Shown: in pieces, positions 6,489 through 13,094 of the stretch | Layout of the letters: each line of letters opens with the position of its first letter | Position numbering within the stretch: the first letter of the stretch is position 1 | Assembly: GCA_021767625.1 (NCBI GenBank) | Contig: JAASTB010000033.1 | Span: forward strand, 1 to 13,094 | Source: Wenzhouxiangella sp. | Lineage (GTDB): Bacteria > Pseudomonadota > Gammaproteobacteria > Xanthomonadales > Wenzhouxiangellaceae | DNA: 13,094 nt | Direction: 5' to 3' | Translations under genes and position numbers: made by a program | The notes under the pieces: model-generated | The model's database searches: none | What the model saw: only the letters and a program-made list of their open reading frames with translations | What the model was told of the DNA's origin: nothing

Positions 6489-7403
6489 GTGATCCGACAA
6501 AGAACTCTCAAGAACGTCATTCGCGCCACCGGCGTGGGCCTCCACACCGGCGAGAAGGTGCTGATGACCCTTCGACCGGCACCGGCCAACTGCGGCATCG
6601 TTTTCCGTCGCGTCGACCTCGACCCGGTCGCCGAAATCAAGGCCGAACCGCACCTGGTGCGCGACACGGCGCTTTCGACCACCCTGGTCAACGACGCTGG
6701 CGTGCGTGTGGCCACGATCGAGCACCTGATGTCGGCCCTGGCCGGCCTGGGCATCGACAATCTCTACGTCGACCTCAGCGCCGCCGAAGTGCCGATCATG
6801 GACGGCAGCGCCGGGCCTTTCGCCTTCCTGATCCAGTCCGCCGGCATTGCCGAGCAGAACGCACCCAAGCGCTTCATCCGGCTCAAGAAGACGGTCGAAG
6901 TGCGCGACGAGGATCGCTGGGCCCGCTTCGAGCCTCATGAAGGCTTCCGCGTGAATTTCACCATCGAATTCGACCATCCGGTCATTCGCTCGCATTCGTG
7001 CAAGGCCGACGTCGAATTCTCGACCACCTCCTATCTCAAGGAAGTGGCGCGCGCCCGTACCTTCGGGTTCATGCGCGATATCGAATACCTGCGCCAGCGC
7101 AACCTGGTGCTGGGCGGCAGCCTGGACAATGCCGTCGTGCTCGATGACTATCGCGTGCTCAACGAGAACGGCCTGCGCTACGAGGACGAATTCGTCAAGC
7201 ACAAGGTGCTCGACGCTATCGGCGATCTCTACCTGCTCAACCGCAACCCCATTGGCGCCTTCTTCGGCCACAAGTCCGGTCATGAGCTCAACAACCAGCT
7301 CGTCCGCCAGGTCCTGGCCGACCAGGAAGCCTGGGAAGAGGTCACGTTCGAGGACGACCGCCCGGCGCCGATTTCCTACGTACAGCCGGCACAGGCAGTT
7401 TGA
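6489..7403 (+). CDS. lpxC: UDP-3-O-acyl-N-acetylglucosamine deacetylase LpxC
   Basis: A 304-residue cytoplasmic zinc amidase that performs the committed step of lipid A synthesis, removing acetate from UDP-3-O-acyl-GlcNAc; E. coli LpxC has 305 residues. The N-terminus (IRQRTLKNVIRATGVGLHTG) aligns without gaps to E. coli when GTG 6489 is taken as the start. Numbering then matches as well: Glu78-His79 (TIEHL), His238 and Asp242 (HKVLDAIGD), with KSGH carrying the catalytic histidine near 265. The frame is open upstream to ATG 6453 and 6405, but these lie within or before the likely promoter, and the added residues have no counterpart. The GTG has no strong Shine-Dalgarno. A GTG start with a weak ribosome site would suit a gene whose dosage must be tight. 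It is flanked by terminators on both sides, so it is likely monocistronic. Confidence 0.97.
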   Translation: MIRQRTLKNVIRATGVGLHTGEKVLMTLRPAPANCGIVFRRVDLDPVAEIKAEPHLVRDTALSTTLVNDAGVRVATIEHLMSALAGLGIDNLYVDLSAAEVPIMDGSAGPFAFLIQSAGIAEQNAPKRFIRLKKTVEVRDEDRWARFEPHEGFRVNFTIEFDHPVIRSHSCKADVEFSTTSYLKEVARARTFGFMRDIEYLRQRNLVLGGSLDNAVVLDDYRVLNENGLRYEDEFVKHKVLDAIGDLYLLNRNPIGAFFGHKSGHELNNQLVRQVLADQEAWEEVTFEDDRPAPISYVQPAQAV

Positions 7404-7429
7404 TCGTGTAGCGAATATTCCGACGAAGG

Positions 7430-7452
7430 CGGGCGCTCAGGCGCCCGTTTTT
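7430..7452 (+). terminator. Rho-independent terminator of lpxC
   Basis: CGGGCGC (7430-7436) and GCGCCCG (7441-7447) form a perfect 7-bp stem with a TCAG tetraloop, followed directly by five T (7448-7452). It sits 26 nt after the lpxC stop. On the minus strand no T-tract follows, so it probably stops lpxC transcription before it runs into the opposing DciA family gene, not the reverse. Confidence 0.9.
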
Positions 7453-7468
7453 CGTTCAGGTTTCAGGT

Positions 7469-7783
7469 TTAACCGAGCCTCGGGACCACGATGACCCGCG
7501 TCCCATCCAGCCGTTCGTCGAGCTGGCGGTTGGCTTCGCGCAGGAGATCGTCGGCCATCAGGCGGGCGCGGCTGGCCCAGGCGGGGCTGGTTGCGGCCAG
7601 TACCAGTGTTTTGCCCTCGATGCAGGCCACGCCGATGTTCTCGCGCATGCTGCCGGGCAGGACCTGGCGCAGGCTGGCGTCCAGCCGGTCGAGAGCGCGG
7701 GCCGTTGCAAGCAGCCTGCTGAGGCCCTCGTGGGCCTGCGAGACGTCGGCAATTTCGCGCTCTTTTCTGCCATCCCGGGTCAT
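7469..7783 (-). CDS. dciA: DciA family protein (DUF721)
   Basis: A 104-residue cytoplasmic protein on the minus strand. The central segment with ACIEGKTLVLAATSPAWASRAR (residues 53-74, broken here as ACIEGKTLVLAA then TSPAWASRAR) followed by a helix ADDLLREANRQL is the typical DUF721/DciA KH-like core. DciA loads the replicative helicase DnaB in bacteria lacking DnaC. It is shorter than characterised DciA proteins of about 150 residues and seems to lack the C-terminal disordered extension, so the loader function is inferred from family and position only. The start is well supported: on the minus strand AAGGAG (complement of 7791-7796) lies 7 nt upstream of the ATG. It is convergent with lpxC and divergent from secA, as in Pseudomonas. 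No M23 peptidase gene lies between it and secA. Confidence 0.8.
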   Translation of the reverse strand: MTRDGRKEREIADVSQAHEGLSRLLATARALDRLDASLRQVLPGSMRENIGVACIEGKTLVLAATSPAWASRARLMADDLLREANRQLDERLDGTRVIVVPRLG

Positions 7784-7809
7784 TGGTCGGCTCCTTCGCG
7801 GACGGAGCC

Positions 7810-7838
7810 TGTAGTTTAACGGCCTGGCGGGCTACAAT
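7810..7838 (+). promoter_or_regulatory. Probable secA promoter
   Basis: TACAAT at 7833-7838 matches the sigma-70 -10 at 5 of 6 positions. The -35 is poor: TGTAGT at 7810-7815 gives a 17-nt spacer but few matches. Transcription would start near 7845, giving a secA leader of about 78 nt. The site lies in the 139-nt divergent gap between the DciA family gene and secA. A minus-strand -10-like TAAACT (complement of 7815-7820) could serve the opposite gene, so the two promoters may overlap. Confidence 0.5.
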
Positions 7839-7922
7839 GGCAGGCTGCGCTTGCACCTCCGGGGTGCCGGCCCCAAGTAAAGTCACTTCGGAAGAACCAC
7901 TTCTCAAGTCAACGGACAATCC

Positions 7923-10646
7923 ATGCTGAAATCCCTGATCACCAAGGTGGTGGGCAGCCGCAACGACCGGCTCATCAAGGCCCTCTACAAGGATGTCGAG
8001 GCGATCAACGCCCTCGAGCCGGAATTCCAGAAGCTCAGCGACGAGGAACTCAAGGCCAAGACATCGGAATTCCGCCGGCGTCACGGCGAAGGCGAGAGTC
8101 TCGACGACCTGCTGCCGGAAGCTTTCGCGGCCGCGCGCGAAGCGTCCGTGCGAACGCTGGGCATGCGCCACTTCGACGTCCAGTTGATCGGGGGCATGGT
8201 GCTACACCAGGGCAAGATCTCCGAAATGAAGACCGGCGAGGGCAAGACCCTGGTGGCCACCCTGGCGGTCTACCTCAACGCCATTCCCGACCAGGGCGTT
8301 CACGTGGTGACGGTCAACGACTATCTGGCGCGCCGTGACGCCGAATGGATGAAGCCGATCTACTCGGCCCTGGATCTGACCGTCGGCGTTTCCGTTCCCG
8401 GCATGAGCCCGGACGCCAAGCGCGAGGCCTACAATGCCGATGTCACCTACGGCACCAACAACGAATTCGGCTTCGACTACCTGCGCGACAACATGGCCTT
8501 CTCGCTCGAGCAGCGCGTCCAGCGCGGCCGGCATTTCGCCATCGTCGACGAAGTCGACTCCATCCTGATCGACGAAGCGCGTACGCCGCTGATCATTTCC
8601 GGTCCGACCGACGAAGGCCCGGACATCTACGTGAAGATGAACCGAATCGTCCCCCAGCTGCAGCCGCAGGTGGAAGAGGACGGTCCCGGGGACTTCTCCA
8701 TCGACGAGAAAACCAAGCAGGTCTACCTCACCGAAGAGGGCATGGCCAAGGTCGAAGACCTGCTGGCCGAGGGCGGCATGATCGAAACCGGCGCGAGCCT
8801 GTACGACTCGGCCAACCTGAGCCTGATGCACACGCTCAATGCCGCCCTGCGCGCGCACCACCTGTTCCACAAGGACACCGACTACATCGTGAACGACGGC
8901 GAGGTCATCATCGTCGACGAGTTCACCGGCCGAACCATGCCGGGCCGGCGTTGGTCCGAGGGGCTCCACCAGGCCATCGAGGCCAAGGAAGGCGTGCCCA
9001 TCCAGCGCGAGAACCAGACGCTGGCCTCGATTACTTTCCAGAATTTCTTCCGGCTCTACGACAAGCTCTCGGGCATGACCGGCACGGCCGACACCGAGGC
9101 CTACGAGCTGCAGTCGATCTACGGCCTGGAAGTGGTCGTCATTCCCACGCACAAGCCGATGGTCCGCCAGGACAATGCCGACCTGGTCTTCCTGACCAAG
9201 CAGGAGAAGTTCGACGCGATCGTCGCCGACATCAAGGACCGGGTGGCCGCCGGACAACCCGTGCTCGTGGGCACGACTTCGATCGAGAACTCCGAGCTCA
9301 TCTCCCGGGAGCTCAAGAAAGCCGGGATCAAGCACGAGGTGCTCAACGCCAAGCAGCACGAGCGCGAGGCGCACATCATCGAGCAGGCCGGCCGTCCCGG
9401 AAACGTCACCATCGCCACCAACATGGCCGGCCGCGGCACGGACATCGTCCTGGGCGGCAACCTGGAGGCAGAATTGCGCGACCTGGGCGAGGACGCCAGC
9501 GAGGACGAGCGCCGCAAGGTCAAGGAAGACTGGCAGAAGCGCCACGACCAGGTCATCGAGGCCGGCGGGCTGCACATCATCGGCACCGAGCGTCACGAGT
9601 CTCGCCGCATCGACAACCAGCTGCGCGGGCGTTCCGGCCGCCAGGGGGATCCGGGCTCGAGCCGCTTCTACCTGGCGCTCGAGGATCCGCTGATGCGCAT
9701 CTTCGCCTCGGACCGGATGAGCGGCATGATGCAGAAGCTGGGTATGCGCGACGGCGAGTCGATCGAGCATCCCTGGGTGAACCGCGCCATCGAGAACGCC
9801 CAGCGCAAGGTCGAGGCGCACAACTTCGACATGCGCAAGCACCTGCTGGAATACGACGACGTGGCCAACGATCAGCGCCGCGTGATCTATTCGCAGCGCA
9901 ACGAGTTGATGGAAGCCGACGACATCAAGGACACGATCGACTCGATTCGCGAGGAAGTGTTCGACAACCTGATCAGCCAGTTCGTGCTGCCGGGATCCAT
10001 CGACGAGATGTGGGATACCGAAGGCCTCGAACGCGCCCTGGAGGGGGAGTTCGGGATCGAGGTGCCCATCCAGCGCTGGCTGGAGGAAGACGACGACCTG
10101 GCCGAGGAAGGTCTGCGCCGCAAGGTCATGGAGGCCGTTGAGGCGCACTACCGGGCCAAGGAAGAAATGGTCGGCTCCTCGGTGATGCGGCAGTTCGAAA
10201 AGGCCCTGATGCTGTCGATTCTCGACCAGCAGTGGAAGGAACACCTCGCCAGCATGGACTACCTGCGCCGCAGCGTTAGCCTGCGCAGCTTCGCCCAGAA
10301 GAAGCCGCAGCAGGAGTACAAGCGCGAAGGCTTCGAGATGTTCACCGAAATGCTCGACAACATGAAGCACGAAGTGATGAAGGGCCTGGCGCGGGTGCGC
10401 GTGCGCAGCGAGGACGACGTCGAAGCGGTCGACCAGCAACGCCGCCGCGAGGCCCCCATGCAGTTCCAGCACGCCGAGGCCCAGTCGGCCACCGGCGGTG
10501 CCGCGCCGGCAGGCGGGCAGGCCGGCGAGCAGGGCGACGCCAAGCCGGACACCTTCGTGCGCGAAGGCCGCAAGGTCGGGCGCAACGAGCCCTGTCCCTG
10601 CGGTTCGGGCAAGAAGTACAAGCAGTGCCACGGTCGCCTGTCCTGA
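7923..10646 (+). CDS. secA: Preprotein translocase ATPase subunit SecA
   Basis: A 907-residue motor ATPase that drives unfolded preproteins through SecYEG at the inner membrane; E. coli SecA has 901 residues. Seen are Walker A MKTGEGKT (residues 102-109, Lys108), the DEVD Walker B box (209-212) followed by LIDEARTPLIISGP, the preprotein-binding domain with ITFQNFFRLYDKLSGMTGTA after it, the NBD2 motif NMAGRGTDI (from residue 500), RGRSGRQGDPGSS, helical scaffold and wing regions, an Ala/Gly/Gln-rich linker (about 855-880), and a C-terminal zinc finger with Cys891, Cys893, Cys902 and His903, which binds SecB. The start gives the expected MLKSLITKVVGSRNDR N-terminus, though its Shine-Dalgarno is weak. 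E. coli-type secM is absent upstream. The downstream mutT-like gene begins 10 nt after the stop. Confidence 0.98.
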   Translation: MLKSLITKVVGSRNDRLIKALYKDVEAINALEPEFQKLSDEELKAKTSEFRRRHGEGESLDDLLPEAFAAAREASVRTLGMRHFDVQLIGGMVLHQGKISEMKTGEGKTLVATLAVYLNAIPDQGVHVVTVNDYLARRDAEWMKPIYSALDLTVGVSVPGMSPDAKREAYNADVTYGTNNEFGFDYLRDNMAFSLEQRVQRGRHFAIVDEVDSILIDEARTPLIISGPTDEGPDIYVKMNRIVPQLQPQVEEDGPGDFSIDEKTKQVYLTEEGMAKVEDLLAEGGMIETGASLYDSANLSLMHTLNAALRAHHLFHKDTDYIVNDGEVIIVDEFTGRTMPGRRWSEGLHQAIEAKEGVPIQRENQTLASITFQNFFRLYDKLSGMTGTADTEAYELQSIYGLEVVVIPTHKPMVRQDNADLVFLTKQEKFDAIVADIKDRVAAGQPVLVGTTSIENSELISRELKKAGIKHEVLNAKQHEREAHIIEQAGRPGNVTIATNMAGRGTDIVLGGNLEAELRDLGEDASEDERRKVKEDWQKRHDQVIEAGGLHIIGTERHESRRIDNQLRGRSGRQGDPGSSRFYLALEDPLMRIFASDRMSGMMQKLGMRDGESIEHPWVNRAIENAQRKVEAHNFDMRKHLLEYDDVANDQRRVIYSQRNELMEADDIKDTIDSIREEVFDNLISQFVLPGSIDEMWDTEGLERALEGEFGIEVPIQRWLEEDDDLAEEGLRRKVMEAVEAHYRAKEEMVGSSVMRQFEKALMLSILDQQWKEHLASMDYLRRSVSLRSFAQKKPQQEYKREGFEMFTEMLDNMKHEVMKGLARVRVRSEDDVEAVDQQRRREAPMQFQHAEAQSATGGAAPAGGQAGEQGDAKPDTFVREGRKVGRNEPCPCGSGKKYKQCHGRLS

Positions 10647-10656
10647 GAGGCGGTGG

Positions 10657-11631
10657 GTGACCGGTGAGTCGCTCGACTCCGGCGAGCTGATCGAAGTCGT
10701 CGCGGGGATCGTCCGCGACGAGCGGGGGCGCGTCCTCCTGGCGGAGCGGCCCGAAGGCAAGCACCTTGCCGGCACCTGGGAATTCCCCGGCGGCAAGCGC
10801 GAGCCCGGCGAGTCGGGGATTCGGGCGCTTGCCCGCGAACTGGCCGAAGAGCTGGCCATCGACGTCATTTCGGCCCGACCCTGGCTGGCGCTGACGCACG
10901 ACTATCCCGAGCTCACGGTGCGCCTGCAGCTCTACACGGTGGACGATTGGAGCGGCGAGCCGGTGGGGCAGGAAGGTCAGTCGCTGCAGTGGGTTACCGA
11001 AAGCGACATGGCCGCCCTACCGATGCCGGCGGCGGACCGGCCCATCGTGCGGGCCTTCACCCTCGACCCCTACTACGCCATCACGCCCGATTCCGACGCC
11101 CTGGGCGCTCCCGACGGCGTGCTGAGATGGGCCGAGGGATGCCTCGAGCGCGGCATCCGGTTCTTCCAGCTGCAAGCCCTGTCCCTCGATCGTGCTGATC
11201 GAGTCGACCTGGCCCGTGAGTTCGGAAGGCTCATGTCCGACTCCGGCGCGCGCTGGTTGCTCTGCGGTGAGCCCGAGCTGGCGCTTCAAAGCGGCGCCAA
11301 CGGCGTCCAACTGGCCGGCGAGCGACTGCGCGAATTCTCCGGGCGGCCGCTGGGGGGCGACTTCCTGGTTGCTGCATCTTGCCGGAATGCAGCGGAGTTG
11401 GCGCGGGCGGGGGCGCTGGCCCTGGATTTCGTCACGCTCTCTCCCGATAGTGCCGACGGCGGTCTTCCCCGTGCCCGCTCGCTCGACTGGGAAGCTTTCG
11501 CTCGCCTGTGCCGGCGCGCTCCGCTGCCGGTCTACGCCCTTGGAGGAGTGGTTCCCGCTGACCTCGAGCATGCACGAGACCGCGGCGGCTTCGGAGTGGC
11601 GGGGACGCCTGGCTTCGGAGCCCTGCCATGA
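10657..11631 (+). CDS. mutT: MutT-type Nudix hydrolase fused to a ThiE-like domain
   Basis: A 324-residue two-domain protein. The N-terminal part (about 9-133) is a MutT-like Nudix domain with AERPEGKHLAGTWEFPGGK and a Nudix box: Gly46, Glu52, then RELAEELAI at 60-68, where the usual Gly is Ala67. MutT proteins hydrolyse 8-oxo-dGTP to keep it out of DNA. The C-terminal part (about 139-324) resembles thiamine phosphate synthase (YYAITPD; YALGGV from residue 293; GVAG near the end). This fusion is known in gammaproteobacteria. ThiE active-site positions look lost: the family QLRxK-like segment reads QLQAL (171-175) and the GVHLGQ-like segment reads GVQLAG. Thiamine synthesis is therefore unlikely. 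GTG 10657 is chosen because GAGAGG (10645-10650) lies 6 nt upstream and no later start keeps the first Nudix strand. It sits 10 nt after secA, as mutT does in E. coli. Confidence 0.9.
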   Translation: MTGESLDSGELIEVVAGIVRDERGRVLLAERPEGKHLAGTWEFPGGKREPGESGIRALARELAEELAIDVISARPWLALTHDYPELTVRLQLYTVDDWSGEPVGQEGQSLQWVTESDMAALPMPAADRPIVRAFTLDPYYAITPDSDALGAPDGVLRWAEGCLERGIRFFQLQALSLDRADRVDLAREFGRLMSDSGARWLLCGEPELALQSGANGVQLAGERLREFSGRPLGGDFLVAASCRNAAELARAGALALDFVTLSPDSADGGLPRARSLDWEAFARLCRRAPLPVYALGGVVPADLEHARDRGGFGVAGTPGFGALP

Positions 11632-12329
11632 GCATCGAAACCGTCCGCCTGCCCATCCGCTCGCGCCCCATGCCTGCCGGCGGCGAAGTCGACGTCTGGA
11701 TTACCCGCCTGAGCGAGATGCCGCTGGACGCCGGTCCGCGAGGCGAAAACCGGCGCGAACGCATCCTGCGTCAAAGGGTGCAGCAGCAGTTCTTCCTGCG
11801 CCTGTTGCTCGCTGCCTACCTCGGCTGCCCCGGCAAGTCTCTGGAGATTGTTCGCAGCGAGCGCGGGAAGCCCATGCTCGGCGGCGCTCACGCAGACAGC
11901 GCCCTGCAATTCAACCTCTCGCACTCCGGTGACTGGCTGGCGGTGGCCGTGGCCGTGGAAGTCGCCGTGGGTATCGATCTCGAAGTCGAGCGGCGGCTGC
12001 CGCGCGCCCCTTTGCTCGCCCGGCGCTTCCTCTCGCCCGACGAGGCTGAATGGATCGTCGGCCTGGATGAGCCTTTTCGCTCGAGCCAGTTCCTCAAGCA
12101 GTGGACGGCGCGCGAGTCCCTGGTCAAGGCCAGGGGTTGCGGTCTGGCCGGCTGCCTCGGCGAGATCGCCCTGGATTGGCAGCCGCCCGCCATCCGCCGG
12201 CTCCCGGCGGACTGGGAAGGCGGGCGCGCAATGGCGCTGGCGAGCCTCGCGCTTCCCGACGGCCTGGTCGGTCACCTCGCAGCCTGCGACGGACCCGTAC
12301 GTCCCGTCATTCGGCGCATCACGACCTGA
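11628..12329 (+). CDS. 4'-phosphopantetheinyl transferase superfamily protein (Sfp/Gsp type)
   Basis: A 233-residue cytoplasmic enzyme that would move phosphopantetheine from CoA to a serine of carrier proteins. Its two-domain length and motifs fit the Sfp type and not the short AcpS type. Seen are RGKPML, FNLSHSGDWLAVAVA, VGIDLEVER with metal ligands Asp117 and Glu119, and FLKQWTARESLVKARG with Trp159, Glu163 and Lys167; position 162 is Arg where many relatives have Lys. The start overlaps the upstream stop as ATGA, and GGAG (11617-11620) lies 7 nt before it, so it is translationally coupled to the Nudix gene and probably co-transcribed with secA. No polyketide, peptide synthetase or carrier-protein gene is in the window, so its target cannot be told; it could serve fatty-acid ACP or another carrier. 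Confidence 0.9.
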   Translation: MSIETVRLPIRSRPMPAGGEVDVWITRLSEMPLDAGPRGENRRERILRQRVQQQFFLRLLLAAYLGCPGKSLEIVRSERGKPMLGGAHADSALQFNLSHSGDWLAVAVAVEVAVGIDLEVERRLPRAPLLARRFLSPDEAEWIVGLDEPFRSSQFLKQWTARESLVKARGCGLAGCLGEIALDWQPPAIRRLPADWEGGRAMALASLALPDGLVGHLAACDGPVRPVIRRITT

Positions 12330-12354
12330 GCCCGGGCCGGCCCGCAGGCATAAT
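12326..12354 (+). promoter_or_regulatory. Probable promoter of the creatininase family gene
   Basis: CTGAGC (12326-12331, 3 of 6 to the -35 with the TGA core) and CATAAT (12349-12354, 5 of 6 to the -10) are separated by 17 nt. Transcription would begin near 12361, about 24 nt before the ATG. The -35 overlaps the stop of the phosphopantetheinyl transferase gene. Confidence 0.45.
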
Positions 12355-12384
12355 CGACCCAATTCATCGCCAAGGAATTCGAGT

Positions 12385-13094
12385 ATGTTTCTCCAACGCG
12401 CGACCTGGCCGGAAGTCGAGTCCTATCTCGACCAATCGACCGGCATCGTCCTTCCCATCGGCTCGACGGAGCAGCACGGGCCGACGGGCCTGATCGGCAC
12501 CGATGCCATCTGCCCGGAAACCATCGCAGCCGGCATGTCCGAGGCGGGCATCCTGGTCGGGCCGACCCTGAGCATCGGCATGGCCCAGCACCACCTGGGG
12601 TTTCCGGGATCGATCACCCTGCGTCCGTCCACGCTCATGGCCGTGGTGAACGACGTGGTGACCTCCCTGGCCGCCCACGGGTTTACGCATTTCTACTTCC
12701 TCAACGGCCATGGCGGCAATATCGCCACGGTGAACGCGGCATTCGCCGAAATCTGGGCTGAATCCAGCCTCGAGCGGCGCCCGTCGGGCCTGTGCATGAA
12801 GATGGGCAACTGGTTTGCCGGCAAGCGCGTTCAGGCCCTGGCGCGCGAACTCTACGGTGACGCCGACGGCAGCCACGCCACACCGTCCGAAATTGCGCTG
12901 ACCTGGTATGCCTACCCCGACAAGGTCCGTGCCGGTGAGCTCGATCCAGTTCGTGCACCCGACGGACCGATTCGCGATGCCGCCGACTACCGCAAGCACT
13001 TTCCCGACGGCCGCATCGGCTCCGAACCGCACCGGGCCACGCCCGAACACGGCGAACGGTTCTACGAAGCCGGCCTGGCCGACGCGCTCGAGGA
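12385..13094 (+). CDS. Creatininase family protein (3'-truncated by window edge)
   Basis: The frame is open from ATG 12385 to the end of the window (236 codons visible). AAGGA at 12372-12376 lies 8 nt upstream. The family is made of metal-dependent amidohydrolases; members include creatininase, FAPy deformylases in riboflavin and F420 pathways, and the mycofactocin peptidase MftE. Seen are PIGSTEQHGP followed by GTDA, giving likely metal ligands Glu29, His31 and Asp40, the NGHGGN loop with His109, and SHATPSEIAL with His164 and Glu169. The NGHGGN loop differs from true creatininase, which has NGHYEN, so creatinine hydrolysis should not be assumed. No mycofactocin or riboflavin gene is near. 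The substrate is unknown. Probably only a few dozen residues are missing, given a usual length of about 250-270. Confidence 0.88.
   Translation, partial: MFLQRATWPEVESYLDQSTGIVLPIGSTEQHGPTGLIGTDAICPETIAAGMSEAGILVGPTLSIGMAQHHLGFPGSITLRPSTLMAVVNDVVTSLAAHGFTHFYFLNGHGGNIATVNAAFAEIWAESSLERRPSGLCMKMGNWFAGKRVQALARELYGDADGSHATPSEIALTWYAYPDKVRAGELDPVRAPDGPIRDAADYRKHFPDGRIGSEPHRATPEHGERFYEAGLADALE

Noticed and set aside
4890..7283. A 797-codon open frame on the minus strand across ftsZ and lpxC
   Set aside because: It is antisense to two certain genes, crosses two intergenic regions, and shows only low-complexity His/Asp/Ala/Val-rich sequence with no family motif. Long antisense frames are expected opposite GC-rich genes.
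7784..7922. Search for a secM-like secreted stalling peptide upstream of secA
   Set aside because: The gap is only 139 nt and has no ATG frame with a signal sequence or SecM-type arrest motif.
8202..10868. An 888-codon open frame on the minus strand opposite secA
   Set aside because: It lies fully antisense to secA and the start of the Nudix gene and has the biased composition typical of a shadow frame. It has no recognisable domain.
12330..12343. GCCCGGGC and GGGCCGGCCC palindromes after the phosphopantetheinyl transferase gene, considered as a terminator
   Set aside because: Short overlapping GC palindromes with no T-tract, common by chance in GC-rich DNA, and lying within the spacer of the likely downstream promoter.

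Overview
This window is a housekeeping segment of a GC-rich gammaproteobacterial chromosome: the 3' part of the division and cell wall (dcw) cluster, followed by lpxC, secA and a mutT-type Nudix gene. The order murG-murC-ddlB-ftsQ-ftsA-ftsZ-lpxC, then secA-mutT, is the E. coli/Pseudomonas arrangement. A reverse-strand DciA/DUF721 gene between lpxC and secA replaces E. coli secM and resembles the Pseudomonas layout. FtsZ, FtsA, DdlB, LpxC and SecA all look gammaproteobacterial. Genus cannot be fixed from this stretch; a Xanthomonadales/Chromatiales-like lineage is a guess.

Layout. Positions 1-4918 hold a tightly packed plus-strand block: murG (5' end missing), murC, ddlB, ftsQ and ftsA. Every junction overlaps by 4 to 37 nt, which suggests translational coupling. 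These genes make UDP-MurNAc-L-Ala and D-Ala-D-Ala, complete lipid II, and build the divisome parts FtsQ and FtsA. A 172-nt gap (4919-5090) with two inverted repeats and a doubtful 37-codon ORF precedes ftsZ (5091-6263). A long GC-rich hairpin after ftsZ and a promoter-like site before lpxC suggest that lpxC (6489-7403, GTG start) is its own unit. It ends at a clear rho-independent terminator.

Positions 7469-7783 (minus) encode a short DciA family protein, convergent with lpxC and divergent from secA. secA (7923-10646) is followed after 10 nt by a Nudix/ThiE-like fusion gene and, overlapping by 4 nt, an Sfp-type phosphopantetheinyl transferase. These three probably form one operon. A creatininase family gene with its own likely promoter runs off the right edge.

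No tRNA, rRNA, CRISPR array, insertion sequence, prophage gene or defence system was seen. No stretch longer than about 230 nt lacks a gene. I found no convincing undescribed system. The observations most worth checking are the ftsA-ftsZ gap, the degenerate ThiE-like domain, the secA leader and the secA-mutT-PPTase linkage.
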